Position numbers and translations under genes: made by a program
Notes under the pieces: model-generated
Told to the model about the DNA's origin: nothing
The model's input: only the letters and a program-made list of their open reading frames with translations
The model's database searches: none
In this document: in pieces, positions 23,995-33,588 of the stretch
Position numbering within the stretch: the stretch's first letter is position 1
Layout of the letters: each line of letters opens with the position of its first letter
DNA from: UBA1444 sp964521625
Lineage (GTDB): Bacteria > Bacillota > Negativicutes > UBA1444
Assembly (NCBI GenBank): GCA_964521625.1
Contig: CAZFSM010000005.1
Coordinates: 62,001-126,000 of the forward strand
Direction: 5' to 3'
Length of the DNA stretch: 64,000 bases

Positions 23995-24705
23995 ATGGAA
24001 CTGTTTTCTAGCGAATTTATGTGGGGATTACTTGCGGTGGTAATGATTGACTTGGTGTTGGCCGGCGATAATGCAATTGTTATTGGCATGGCAGCCCGAA
24101 ATGTACCGGTCGCGCAGCGACAAAAAACAATACTGCTTGGCATGGCTGGCGCCATCGGCGTGCGCATCGCGGCGACAGCCGGTGTGGTGTACTTGCTCAA
24201 TATTCCCGGCCTGATGGCGATCGGTGGATTGTTGCTGCTGCGTATTGCCTACAAATTGCTGACGGATGGTCAGCAGCCGCACGAAATTGACGCCAAGGAC
24301 AGCCTGATGGCGGCGGTTCGCACCATCGTGGTTGCCGATGCCGTGATGGGCATCGATAATGTGCTGGGAGTGGCTGGCGCGGCGCACGGCAACTTTTTGT
24401 TGCTCTCGCTCGGACTGCTCATCAGCGTCCCGGTCGTAGTCTGGGGCAGCACATTTTTTATCAAATGCGTGGACCGCTATCCGGCGGTAATTTATGCCGG
24501 CTCCGGTATTTTGGCCTGGACGGCGATGAAAATGATTCTTGGCGAGCCGCTGGTGGCTGATCTAGTCAACCCATACCCGGTCATCCAGTGGCTGACGATG
24601 GCGCTGGCTGTGACTGCCGTTCTTGGCGGGGGCTGGATGAAAAGCAGACCTGAGCCTGCACTGATCCCGGTGCCAATTAACTCCAACCAGACCGATACTT
24701 ACTAA
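23995..24705 (+). CDS. TerC/YjbE-family integral membrane protein, probable Mn2+ exporter
   Basis: Product of 236 residues from ATG 23995 (AAAGGGGAT upstream); the longer frame from 23794 runs through the riboswitch and is rejected. About seven membrane helices. The two acidic signature motifs are MIDLVLAGDNAIVIG and DAVMGIDNVLGVAG. TerC proteins under yybP-ykoY control export Mn2+ or load secreted enzymes with it. The riboswitch strongly supports a manganese role. Confidence 0.9.
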   Translation: MELFSSEFMWGLLAVVMIDLVLAGDNAIVIGMAARNVPVAQRQKTILLGMAGAIGVRIAATAGVVYLLNIPGLMAIGGLLLLRIAYKLLTDGQQPHEIDAKDSLMAAVRTIVVADAVMGIDNVLGVAGAAHGNFLLLSLGLLISVPVVVWGSTFFIKCVDRYPAVIYAGSGILAWTAMKMILGEPLVADLVNPYPVIQWLTMALAVTAVLGGGWMKSRPEPALIPVPINSNQTDTY

Positions 24706-24742
24706 TGCATGGGTGACTCAACTTTGCGGAGGTGAAAACAAG

Positions 24743-24995
24743 AGGAACAACCTGAAACAGGCCGTATTGTCAGCGGCAATAACGGTATGATACTGATGTT
24801 TGTCGTGTCGATGGGGCTCAACTTCTTCAGTTACTGGTACAGTGATATAATAGTTCTCAAGATGTACGGAGCCAGAGAGGTCGACATCCATTCAGCTCAC
24901 GAACTGGTGGGGATGGTTGCGAGCCTGGCCCGTCGCGCCGATATGCCGATGCCCGCGTGCAGAAATTGCAGGCGTTGGCTGATAGAGGACGCTAA
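24743..24995 (+). pseudogene. htpX: htpX protease remnant with two internal deletions
   Basis: The codons RNNLKQAVLSAAITV (24743-24787) match the first HtpX membrane helix. After a short deletion and frame change, GMILMFVVSMGLNFFSYW, IVLKMYGAREV and RRADMPMP match residues around 35-85 of HtpX. The frame then shifts again, and DARVQKLQALADRGR with a stop (24948-24995) matches the HtpX C-terminus. The whole metalloprotease core with HExxH is missing. The second join lies on a repeated GATGCCCGCGTG-like sequence, pointing to microhomology deletion. The 75-codon open frame at 24787-25014 is therefore not a real gene. Confidence 0.85.
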
Positions 24996-25073
24996 TTTGA
25001 TGCGGTTAAACTGAAGAGCTCTTGTAATGCAGTTGACTTATTATTCCTTAAAACAAGTAAGGGGTGATTATAA

Positions 25074-27734
25074 GTGTGGTTTGCCAAATCAACGGATAGT
25101 GTGTTGCAAGCCCAGTCTGTCAATCAGTCAACCGGCCTGAGTGAAGCAGAAGTCCTTTTGCGTTTGGAACAGTATGGGAAGAACGAATTAAAAGGAAAGC
25201 CGAAAAAAAGCCTGTTGGCGCTGTTTCTGGCCCAGCTGCAGGACATGCTGATTTACGTACTGTTCGGCGCAGCTGCCATTACCGTGTTTATTGGCAATTA
25301 TGTAGACTCGGTGATCATCCTGAGTGTGGTTGCGCTCAACGCGGTCATTGGCGTCGCGCAGGAATACAAAGCCGAAAAGGCAATGGAAGCCCTGCAGAAG
25401 ATGACCTCGCCCAAGTCGCTGCTGCGCCGTGGCGGCGAAGTCAAAGAAGTAAATTCCGCCGAAATCGTCCCCGGCGATATCGTGCTACTCGAAGCGGGCC
25501 GCACTATCCCCGCTGATTTGCGCCTGATCGAAAGCGCCAACCTGCAGATCGAAGAATCGGCTTTGACTGGCGAATCGGTACCTTCGGATAAAAATGCCAA
25601 AGCCCTGTTTGACGCGCCGAAAGTGGCAATCGGCGACCAGACCAATATGGCCTTCATGTCCACACTGGTTACTTATGGACGCGGCGAAGGCGTAGTCATC
25701 GCTACCGCGATGGACACGGAAATCGGCCGTATCGCCAAAATTCTCGATGAAGAACACGAAGAAATGACGCCGCTGCAAAAACGACTGGAAGAATTGGGTA
25801 AAGTCCTTGGCTTCATCGCCATCGGCATTTGCACCCTGATTTTCCTGTTGGCTTTATGGCAGGGCCGCGATATTTTCGAGATGTTCCTGACAGCCATCAG
25901 TTTGGCGGTTGCCGCGATTCCCGAAGGGTTGGCAGCCATTGTGGCCATTGTTCTGGCCCTCGGTGTCACCCGAATGTCCCGTAACAACGCGATTATCAAA
26001 AAACTGCCGGCGGTCGAAACACTGGGTTCGGTCAATATCATCTGTTCTGATAAAACCGGTACCCTGACTCAGAATAAAATGACGGTGGTTAAAAGTTACC
26101 TGCTAGGTTCCCTGCGAAATATCCCGGTGGAAGAATCACAGTTGGTTGCTGCCGCGGATGAAGCGGAACTGGTCAGATCCTTTGTCCTCTGTTCGGATGC
26201 TACATACGAAAATGGCAAGGGTACCGGCGATCCCACCGAAATCGCCCTGGTCGCCTGGGGCGGCAAATACGGCCTGGCAAAGTCCCGCTTAAGCAGCGAG
26301 TTCCCACGTGTCGATGAAAAACCGTTTGATTCCGACCGCAAACTGATGTCAACGCTCAACAAGGAAGACGCGGCCTTCCGGGTCCATACCAAAGGCGCCC
26401 TGGACCAGCTGCTGAAAATCGCCAGCCATGCACTGGTCGACGGTCAGGTTGTGCCGCTAACCCCGGAGATGAAAGCAACCTACCTGAAAGTCGCCGAAGA
26501 AATGTCTGATGCCGCGCTGCGGGTTCTGGGGGTTGCGTTCAAGGATAGCCTCCAGCCAATCGGACCGGCGGAGATGGAGCAAGAGCTGACGCTGTTCGGC
26601 CTGGTGGGCATGATTGATCCACCCAGACTGGAAGTCCGCGACTCGATTCAGACAGCCAAAATGGCCGGTATCACACCGATTATGATTACCGGCGACCACA
26701 AAAACACCGCCGTGGCCATCGCCAAAGAGCTGGGCATTGCCGCTTCCATCGACGAAAGCTTGACCGGCGACGAAATCGACGCGTTGTCCGACGAGGAATT
26801 CGCCAATCAAATCAATCGTTACCGGGTGTTTGCCCGGGTATCGCCGGAACACAAGGTGAAAATTGTCAGAGCGTTCAAAGCGCATGGCAATATCGTGTCG
26901 ATGACCGGCGACGGCGTGAACGACGCTCCTTCGCTGAAATATGCCGACATCGGTGTCGCGATGGGAATCACCGGTACCGACGTATCCAAGGGTGCCAGTG
27001 ACATGATACTTACCGACGATAATTTCACCACCATTGTCCGCGCCATCGAAGAAGGACGCAACATTTACAACAACATCAAAAAATCGGTCATCTTCCTGCT
27101 CTCCTGCAATCTGGGCGAAGTTGTGGCGATTTTTGCCTCGATCCTGTTTTTCTGGCCGGTGCCGTTATTGCCGACCCAAATTCTCTGGATCAACCTGGTT
27201 ACGGATACCCTGCCGGCCCTCGCCCTCGGCATCGACCCTGGAGACAAAGACGTGATGAAAGCAAAACCTCGCGATCCCAAGGAAAGTTTTTTCGCCGAAG
27301 GCGCCGGGATGCGGGCTCTGATCGGCGGTTCATTGATCGGTACGCTCACACTGGCGGCGTTTTATTGGGGTTTGTATGAGCATGGCTACAGCATGGGTTC
27401 CCTGGAAATTCCCGATGAGATACTTACTTATGCCCGCACCATGGCCTTCGTAGTCCTGGCGGCCGCCCAGTTGTTCTATTCACTGTCGATGCGCAGCGCA
27501 ACCAAATCGATCTTCCAGGTCGGCCTGTTTACGAATAAGCCTTTGCTTGTCGCGATTGTGGCCGGATTATTCCTGCAACTCGTCGTTATTTCGGTCCCGC
27601 TTTTGGCCAAGGCTTTCAAAGTGCAGAACTTAAGCGTCTTTGATTGGGGACTTGTCTTTTGCTTCGCTCTGGTGCCGCTCACTGTGAACGAACTGATTAA
27701 ATTCTCGCTGCGCCTAAAAGAGGTCCGGGAATAA
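25074..27734 (+). CDS. Ca2+-type P2A ATPase
   Basis: Product of 886 residues; GTG 25074 follows AAGGGGTGATTA. An N-terminal cation-ATPase domain, TGES actuator motif, phosphorylation site SDKTGTLTQNK, ITGDHKNTA and TGDGVND hinge are present. Ion-binding residues match the SERCA pattern in helix 4 (IPEGLAAI), helix 5 (SCNLGEV, both N and E present) and helix 6 (NLVTDTLPALALG), so two sites may exist. It likely exports Ca2+, or Mn2+, from the cytoplasm. Its position after a Mn-regulated exporter is suggestive but it is separated by the htpX remnant. Confidence 0.93.
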   Translation: MWFAKSTDSVLQAQSVNQSTGLSEAEVLLRLEQYGKNELKGKPKKSLLALFLAQLQDMLIYVLFGAAAITVFIGNYVDSVIILSVVALNAVIGVAQEYKAEKAMEALQKMTSPKSLLRRGGEVKEVNSAEIVPGDIVLLEAGRTIPADLRLIESANLQIEESALTGESVPSDKNAKALFDAPKVAIGDQTNMAFMSTLVTYGRGEGVVIATAMDTEIGRIAKILDEEHEEMTPLQKRLEELGKVLGFIAIGICTLIFLLALWQGRDIFEMFLTAISLAVAAIPEGLAAIVAIVLALGVTRMSRNNAIIKKLPAVETLGSVNIICSDKTGTLTQNKMTVVKSYLLGSLRNIPVEESQLVAAADEAELVRSFVLCSDATYENGKGTGDPTEIALVAWGGKYGLAKSRLSSEFPRVDEKPFDSDRKLMSTLNKEDAAFRVHTKGALDQLLKIASHALVDGQVVPLTPEMKATYLKVAEEMSDAALRVLGVAFKDSLQPIGPAEMEQELTLFGLVGMIDPPRLEVRDSIQTAKMAGITPIMITGDHKNTAVAIAKELGIAASIDESLTGDEIDALSDEEFANQINRYRVFARVSPEHKVKIVRAFKAHGNIVSMTGDGVNDAPSLKYADIGVAMGITGTDVSKGASDMILTDDNFTTIVRAIEEGRNIYNNIKKSVIFLLSCNLGEVVAIFASILFFWPVPLLPTQILWINLVTDTLPALALGIDPGDKDVMKAKPRDPKESFFAEGAGMRALIGGSLIGTLTLAAFYWGLYEHGYSMGSLEIPDEILTYARTMAFVVLAAAQLFYSLSMRSATKSIFQVGLFTNKPLLVAIVAGLFLQLVVISVPLLAKAFKVQNLSVFDWGLVFCFALVPLTVNELIKFSLRLKEVRE

Positions 27735-27765
27735 GCCAGTATCGGGTTCGGAATCTTTTTTAAAC

Positions 27766-27794
27766 GCAGGAATAAACGGAATTACGGCGAATAA
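27766..27794 (+). repeat. Intergenic motif GCAGG/GCGAA, copy 2
   Basis: GCAGGA (27766) and GCGAATAA (27787) are 21 bp apart, 59 bases before a diguanylate cyclase start. Confidence 0.5.
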
Positions 27795-27845
27795 CTTCGC
27801 AATACAGTAATTATTGGTGAAAAAAGTGTTGTGGGGGAAATAAGA

Positions 27846-29426
27846 GTGTTCCTGTTTAGCCGCTTGCGTCTACAAGTGGATGATTTCATTGACTCGCTGG
27901 ATTATAGAAGGGCGCGTACGTCGTTAATCTGGCTGGCGGCGTTGCTGATTCTATCGATCGGTTATTCTGTGCTGCAGTTGACGGACTATGAGCACCGGCA
28001 TCGCCTGGAAATGGTAATCCGGGAAGAATCGAACCTGTTATTGGCTTTTGAGGAAAATGTACGGCGTGATCTGAATGGCGTAGACGAGATATTGCGTGAG
28101 CTAAAGGAAGAATACGGTGCAACCGGCCGCGTTTCCCCTTCCCTGCTGGCTCATATACGACGTTCCCGCTCATTGCCGTTGGTCCATATTTCGCTGGCCA
28201 ATGAAAAGGGAATTATCGAAAACAGTACGTTGCCGGAACTTTTGACGATGGATGTTTCCAGCGGCGAGTATTTTCAGCATTTCAGCCGAGTTGACGATCC
28301 CAGGCCGTTTTTTGCCAAGCCGGTTATCGGCCGCCAGACACAGAAATGGCTGTTTCATGTTAGCCGTCGCCTAAACAAGCCAGGCGGCGAGTTTGCCGGC
28401 ACGGTGACCGTGGGGATCGACCCGGCGTATTTTGGTGGATTTTATCAAAAAATGCAACTAGGCAAAGGGTTTGTCGTCGGGATCGTCGGGTTGGACGGGT
28501 TTGTTCGGATCCGGCAAATGGAGAACAAGTTGGAAGTTGGTGAAGATGTTCGGTCCCTGCCGGTATTCAATCGAATAAAACAAGAAAAATCCGGTTCGGT
28601 TCTCGAGTTTTCCAGCCTTGATAAAGCGAATCGTATTTTCACTTTTCAAACGATGCATGATTACCCGTTTCTTTTATATATTGCTGTGCTTGAAACAGAG
28701 GCATTTGCCGATTATTACCGGCTGCGGGACCGCTACTGGCTGATGGCGTGTTTGGGCAGTTTGTTTGTTGTCGGCTTTTTCACCTTGTTGGTTCGTTTGC
28801 TGAAACAAAGGGAAAAGGCGGAACAACTATTGCTGCAGATGAACGAGCAGTTGGCGGAGAGCGTTGCTCGGCGGACCGAAGAGTTGGAAGCAGCCAATAT
28901 TGAGCTGCAAATCATAGCCATGATGGATGGTCTCACCGGCATAGCCAACAGGCGCTATTTTGACGATTATTATGAACGGAGCTGGCGGACGGCAATCCGC
29001 ACGGGCACGCCTATTTCGATCGTTATGGCGGATATCGACTGGTTCAAGAAATATAATGATGCGTATGGGCACCTAACTGGTGATGATTGCCTAAAACAAG
29101 TCGCACGCACCGTACGCAACCAGGCAAAACGTGCGGCGGATTTTGTCGCGCGCTATGGCGGCGAAGAATTCATCGTTGTGTTACCAGATGCCGATAGTGA
29201 TGGCGCTGCCAAGTTTGCAGAGCGGGTGAGGCAGCAGGTGGAAGTATTGGCTATTGCACACAGCCAGTCGCCATTCGGCCGGGTGACAATCAGTCTTGGG
29301 GTTGCCAGTGCGGCGCCCCGCATGGATGACGATTCGTTATTATTGATAGAGATGGCCGATAAAGCGCTGTATGCGGCAAAGAATGCGGGCAAAAACTGTG
29401 TCAGGCGGGCAGAGGGTAGTGAATAG
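27846..29426 (+). CDS. Membrane diguanylate cyclase, dCache-GGDEF
   Basis: Product of about 526 residues. GTG 27846 is chosen since GGGGG lies 8-9 bases upstream; GTG 27831 is possible. One membrane helix (LIWLAALLILSIGYSVL), an extracytoplasmic dCache-like domain (about 60-285), a second helix (YWLMACLGSLFVVGFFTLL), a coiled coil and the GGDEF domain. Active site reads RYGGEEF and the product-inhibition site RAAD lies five residues before it, so synthesis of c-di-GMP with feedback control is expected. It overlaps the next gene by 8 bases. Confidence 0.92.
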   Translation: MFLFSRLRLQVDDFIDSLDYRRARTSLIWLAALLILSIGYSVLQLTDYEHRHRLEMVIREESNLLLAFEENVRRDLNGVDEILRELKEEYGATGRVSPSLLAHIRRSRSLPLVHISLANEKGIIENSTLPELLTMDVSSGEYFQHFSRVDDPRPFFAKPVIGRQTQKWLFHVSRRLNKPGGEFAGTVTVGIDPAYFGGFYQKMQLGKGFVVGIVGLDGFVRIRQMENKLEVGEDVRSLPVFNRIKQEKSGSVLEFSSLDKANRIFTFQTMHDYPFLLYIAVLETEAFADYYRLRDRYWLMACLGSLFVVGFFTLLVRLLKQREKAEQLLLQMNEQLAESVARRTEELEAANIELQIIAMMDGLTGIANRRYFDDYYERSWRTAIRTGTPISIVMADIDWFKKYNDAYGHLTGDDCLKQVARTVRNQAKRAADFVARYGGEEFIVVLPDADSDGAAKFAERVRQQVEVLAIAHSQSPFGRVTISLGVASAAPRMDDDSLLLIEMADKALYAAKNAGKNCVRRAEGSE

Positions 29427-31152
29427 TAAAGAGAGTGGATTGCATCGGTATGCGGCTGTTCAGTCCGCAATCCTGCAAATAGCCCAGGCGGCGATTGTGT
29501 CGCCGTCACTGCCGGAACTGTATGTAACGGTACAACAATTGCTTGATACGGTACTGCCAGTCGAAAATTTTCATATTAGCCTGCTGGATGAACCCAACCA
29601 GCAAATTATAGTCCGCTATGTATTGGATACAAAAGGACCAGTTTCGCCACACCGACCGATCGCCAAAGGGGTGACAGAATATGTCGCGCGGCAGGGAAGA
29701 ACGATGCACCTGACGGCGGTCGAGCTGCAGCAATTGCAGGATAGCGGCGAAGTAAGCCCGGCTTTTGCCGATGTAAGGGAATGGTTGGGAGCGCCGCTAT
29801 TTGATTCGACCGGTAAAGTGGTCGGGGTGATATCGCTGCACCTTACCGAAGCAGATCGACATTTTCAAACCGAAGACAGTAATCTGCTGTCGATTGTTGC
29901 TTCGCAAATAGCGCAGGCGATAGAAAAAGATCGCCTGAAAGCGGCTTTGCAGGCCAATGAGGCCGAGTTTCGCAAACTGCTCAAGGCGCTGCCGCTGCCG
30001 ATGGCTATTATCAATCGCGCCGGCGAACATACGTATATCAACGAGCGGTTTACGCATGTTTTCGGTTACTGCTACGAAGATATTCCCAGCCGCGATCATT
30101 GGCGGAAAGCGGCTTTTCCCGATGAAAACTACCGGCAATGGGCGCTTAGGGCCTGGAAAGCCGCAGTGAACCGGATGGTAAATTCTCAGCAGGAAAGTGA
30201 GCAAGTTGAATACAATATCACCTGCAAAAACGGTGCGGTTTGCCCCGTGATCGCTTCCTGCAGTCAATTTGGCGAAGATATTATTGCAACGTTTACCGAT
30301 ATATCGGAGCGCCGCCGACATGAACAATTGATGAAAGCTACCTATGAAAGGCGCAGAAAAAATGAACTGATGAATGAATTGGTTCGCGAAGCGGTTCCCA
30401 CCAAACAGCTTGTGCATGAAAGCGCCCGGATTATGGGAAGTAAAATGGTGCAACCTTTTAGTTGCTTTTTAATCGTGATTGATGAATACCAGGGCTACTC
30501 TAGGGAATATTGGCTCAAGCACATGGAGCAGTATCATCTCCTGCTAAATGGGCTGCTGGATGTGCTGGAAGACGAAAACCGCCTTGTCTGGGATGCGCAG
30601 GATGGTATCGGCTTGCTATGGTTTGACTCAGCGGCTGGTGAATTTGACAAAGCGGCGCAGAAGGCAATCGCCAATCAGTTGCACAGTATGATTGCCAACC
30701 GGCTGCCGGAAGTGAGAATATCGATCGGCATTGCCGAACCGGCCGTTATTATGTCTGCGTTGGCCACTCATTATCGCCAGGCGCGTACGGCGGTGATAAC
30801 AGGGCAACGAGTCTGGCCGAAGTTAAGCGTCTTTCACTATGCGGATATGGGAGTTTTTCAGCTGTTGGCGTGTTTCACGGATGAAACCCAGATTAGCGAA
30901 TATATTGACCGGACCCTGGGAAAATTGCTGCGCTATGACAAGCGCAAGAACCAGGTTTATCTGACTACGCTGGAAATCATCCTGATGAGCGACAATCTGA
31001 AGGGGAGCGCCGAAACGCTTGGTATCCATTATCATACATTAATGTTTCGCAAACACCGCCTGGAGCAAATTCTCGAGGTGTCATTTGATGATTATGCAGC
31101 GAGATTGGCTATTTTAAATGCTTTGCATATGCTTAAACTGAAAAATATCTAA
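29419..31152 (+). CDS. GAF-PAS regulator with PucR-type C-terminal helix-turn-helix
   Basis: Product of about 577 residues; GTG 29419 overlaps the previous stop and has GAGGG upstream. Layout: GAF (about 15-170: LPVENFHISLLDEPNQQ, GAPLFDSTGKVVGVISL), PAS (about 180-300: AIINRAGEHTYINERFTHVFG), a degenerate PucR/CdaR central domain, and a C-terminal HTH_30 (GSAETLGIHYHTLMFRKHRLEQIL). It is probably a ligand-responsive DNA-binding protein. Co-transcription with the cyclase upstream suggests that both act in one signalling path. Confidence 0.82.
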   Translation: MNSKESGLHRYAAVQSAILQIAQAAIVSPSLPELYVTVQQLLDTVLPVENFHISLLDEPNQQIIVRYVLDTKGPVSPHRPIAKGVTEYVARQGRTMHLTAVELQQLQDSGEVSPAFADVREWLGAPLFDSTGKVVGVISLHLTEADRHFQTEDSNLLSIVASQIAQAIEKDRLKAALQANEAEFRKLLKALPLPMAIINRAGEHTYINERFTHVFGYCYEDIPSRDHWRKAAFPDENYRQWALRAWKAAVNRMVNSQQESEQVEYNITCKNGAVCPVIASCSQFGEDIIATFTDISERRRHEQLMKATYERRRKNELMNELVREAVPTKQLVHESARIMGSKMVQPFSCFLIVIDEYQGYSREYWLKHMEQYHLLLNGLLDVLEDENRLVWDAQDGIGLLWFDSAAGEFDKAAQKAIANQLHSMIANRLPEVRISIGIAEPAVIMSALATHYRQARTAVITGQRVWPKLSVFHYADMGVFQLLACFTDETQISEYIDRTLGKLLRYDKRKNQVYLTTLEIILMSDNLKGSAETLGIHYHTLMFRKHRLEQILEVSFDDYAARLAILNALHMLKLKNI

Positions 31153-31165
31153 ATTGTAATTTGGC

Positions 31166-31218
31166 AAAAAAAGAGAATGGTTTTTGTGACTCAATCACAA
31201 AAACCATTCTCTTTTTTT
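31166..31218. terminator. Very strong terminator hairpin
   Basis: A perfect 24-bp stem runs from AAAAAAAGAGAATGG to its complement, five-base loop CTCAA, ending in seven T. T-runs on both strands. Confidence 0.95.
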
Positions 31219-31345
31219 GTCGCAGATTAAGTAAGGATGCAAATAGATTGCCACAGGTGATTCTTGTAGACTATAGATGAGTTAATTGATTAAAAAATCT
31301 AACCATGGTCGGCGCAAACCATGAGTTGAAATGGAGGATGAATCT

Positions 31346-31648
31346 ATGTACCAAGAAGTGCGTGTCGGCCCAACCCATATTCAGGTCACGTTATCGGGAG
31401 ACATTTTTGCGGCGGAAGCAAAAGCGATACAACAAAGTCTGGCCGGCTATATAGACAGCGGACACGCTTTGATTTCGCTGAACCTGTCCGGTGTTGAGTT
31501 TATTGACGGGACCGGACTGGGAGCATTGGTACATATTCACAAACAAATTCGGGACAAGGGTGGGCATTTGCAAATCGTCGGCTTGCAGGGAGAGGTTAAA
31601 GAACTGTTCTGTTTGACCGAATTGGACAAAATGTTGGAAATTATTTAG
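31346..31648 (+). CDS. STAS-domain anti-sigma factor antagonist
   Basis: Product of 100 residues from ATG 31346 (GGAGG 8 bases upstream; ATG 31331 overlaps that site). SpoIIAA-like fold. The phospho-site segment reads EFIDGTGLGAL: Gly replaces the first Ser and T56 takes the place of the phosphorylated Ser. Such proteins are phosphorylated by anti-sigma kinases and reactivated by PP2C phosphatases. A PP2C sensor is 2 kb downstream and another at 1483. No anti-sigma kinase is visible nearby. Confidence 0.9.
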   Translation: MYQEVRVGPTHIQVTLSGDIFAAEAKAIQQSLAGYIDSGHALISLNLSGVEFIDGTGLGALVHIHKQIRDKGGHLQIVGLQGEVKELFCLTELDKMLEII

Positions 31649-31705
31649 GACAGGATTAGTCAGCCCAGGAAGAACAGGGAAGTTAAAAAATGGGAGGAAT
31701 TAAGG

Positions 31706-33448
31706 ATGAAATTAAGAGTTGGCGCCAAAATTGCTGCGGGGTTTGCCGTTGTTCTGGTCATTTTGTTTGTCATGGGGGGGTATGCTTACTACAAGGCTGT
31801 CGAAACGGGCGATCATCTGGAAAATATCCAGCGGGCCAACTTGCGTAGCGGCGCGGCCGGCCATGCGCTGGAAAGTTATCTGGGTGCGGTGCTTGCCGCT
31901 CGTGGCTATATGGCCTATGGCAATGAAGACTTTGTGAAACAAGCGGATGAAAAGTTCAATGAGTCGATTAAATATGCGGAAGAAGCGAAGAAATCAGCCC
32001 GTAGGCCGGAGATACAAGCGGAAATCGCGAAATTCATCGACAATTTGCGCAAATACAAAGAAGGCGTGCAAGGGCGGCTTTTTCCGGCAGTAAAGGCCTA
32101 TCATCTGGAAAAGAACTCGCCGACAGCCAATTTGGCGACGATGCGTGAACTGGAAGCCCGATATATTGGGATAGGACGCGAACTGGTGCCGTTTTCGGAG
32201 ACGATTGCCAAAGCAAGCACACTAGTGGCGGATGAAGCAGATAAAACAACCAACGACCGGATGAAAATGCTCGATGACATCGTTACTGCGCAGGAAAGGA
32301 TGATGCTGATTCTGATCGTAGTGTCCTTGATTATAGGCATTTTCATCAGCGTGTTGCTTACCCGCAGCATTACAAAACCTTTGACTTCGATGCGCGGCAG
32401 GGTGGACGAGATGGCTCAGGGCCGTTTTGATAAGGATATGGAAAAAGAATTCCTCAGCCGGGACGATGAATTTGGTGATATGGCCAAATCCTTTGACGCG
32501 ATGACCCGCAACATGCGGACGATGATCCGGCAGGTTTCGCAGTCATCCGAACAGGTGGCGGCTTCGTCCGAGCAATTGACGGCAGGCGCCCAACAGTCGG
32601 CGGAAGCCTCAAACAATATCGCTACCTCGATCACGCAAGTCGCTCAGGGCAGCGAAAAACAGGTTTCGGCAGTTAACGATACTTCAGCCATCGTAGAGGA
32701 AATCTCGGCGACGATGGAAGAAGTTTCCGCCACAGCCGCCGAGATGGCGACGATGTCCGAACAGGCAGCCGGCGCCGCGACCGAGGGCAAGCAGTCAGTT
32801 GACCGGGCCGTGACGCAAATGCGTGAAGTCAGTGTGGGCGCCAAACAAGCGCAAACTGCAGCGGAAGCGCTCAAGGTAAGTTCGGCTCAGATCGGTGAAA
32901 TCGTCGGCCTGATCTCAACCATCGCCGGGCAAACTAACTTGCTGGCGCTGAACGCGGCGATTGAAGCCGCACGGGCCGGTGAACAGGGACGCGGTTTCGC
33001 CGTGGTCGCCGAGGAAGTCCGCAAACTGGCGGAACAGTCGGAAACGGCGGCGCACCAGATCAAAACCTTGGTTGGCAGCAACCACACCAGTATTGGCAAT
33101 GTGGTCGGCGCGATCGATGTCGCGATTCGCGATATCGCCCAGGGAGTGGAACTGGTCAATGTCGCCGGAACAAATTTCGCAGCGATCAACGGGCAGGTAC
33201 AGCAGGTAACGGATCAGGTACGCATTATCGCCAAAGCGATCAATGAGGCAGCTGTCGGCAGTCAGCGGATTGTTGGTTCGATCCGGGAAGTCGAGAATCT
33301 CAGCCGCGATGCAGCTGCCGAGTCCCAGAATGTTTCGGCGGCGACTGAAGAGCAGTCCGCGTCGATGCAGGAAATTGCCGCTTCCAGCCAGGCGCTGGCC
33401 AAGCTGGCCGAAGGATTGCAGCAGGCAGTCGCCAAATTCCGAATTTAA
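31706..33448 (+). CDS. Methyl-accepting chemotaxis protein, helical-bundle sensor
   Basis: Product of 580 residues; GGGAGG precedes ATG 31706. A first membrane helix (IAAGFAVVLVILFVMGGYAYY), an extracytoplasmic all-helical bundle (about 35-190), a second helix (MLILIVVSLIIGIFISVLL), HAMP, and the long signalling coiled coil with the hairpin tip QTNLLALNAAIEAARAGEQG. The tail SAATEEQSASMQEIAASSQ is shared with the receptor at 51940 and the scrap at 55829. It passes chemical signals to CheA/CheW, not encoded here. Confidence 0.94.
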   Translation: MKLRVGAKIAAGFAVVLVILFVMGGYAYYKAVETGDHLENIQRANLRSGAAGHALESYLGAVLAARGYMAYGNEDFVKQADEKFNESIKYAEEAKKSARRPEIQAEIAKFIDNLRKYKEGVQGRLFPAVKAYHLEKNSPTANLATMRELEARYIGIGRELVPFSETIAKASTLVADEADKTTNDRMKMLDDIVTAQERMMLILIVVSLIIGIFISVLLTRSITKPLTSMRGRVDEMAQGRFDKDMEKEFLSRDDEFGDMAKSFDAMTRNMRTMIRQVSQSSEQVAASSEQLTAGAQQSAEASNNIATSITQVAQGSEKQVSAVNDTSAIVEEISATMEEVSATAAEMATMSEQAAGAATEGKQSVDRAVTQMREVSVGAKQAQTAAEALKVSSAQIGEIVGLISTIAGQTNLLALNAAIEAARAGEQGRGFAVVAEEVRKLAEQSETAAHQIKTLVGSNHTSIGNVVGAIDVAIRDIAQGVELVNVAGTNFAAINGQVQQVTDQVRIIAKAINEAAVGSQRIVGSIREVENLSRDAAAESQNVSAATEEQSASMQEIAASSQALAKLAEGLQQAVAKFRI

Positions 33449-33487
33449 AGGCGTTGCTGTGATTGAAATAAAAGGTTAGCGGGTAAT

Positions 33488-33521
33488 AGTCTCCTGCCTG
33501 GTTTACACCTGGCAGGAGACT
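33488..33521 (+). terminator. Hairpin after the chemoreceptor gene
   Basis: AGTCTCCTGCC-T-GG pairs with CC-T-GGCAGGAGACT. The following TGCTCATTTC lacks a clean T-run, so termination may be partial. Confidence 0.55.
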
Positions 33522-33588
33522 GCTCATTTCAAGTCGAAACAACAAGAGGAAACCACTATCTGAACATGGCGTAAAGAGGAGATCGGCA

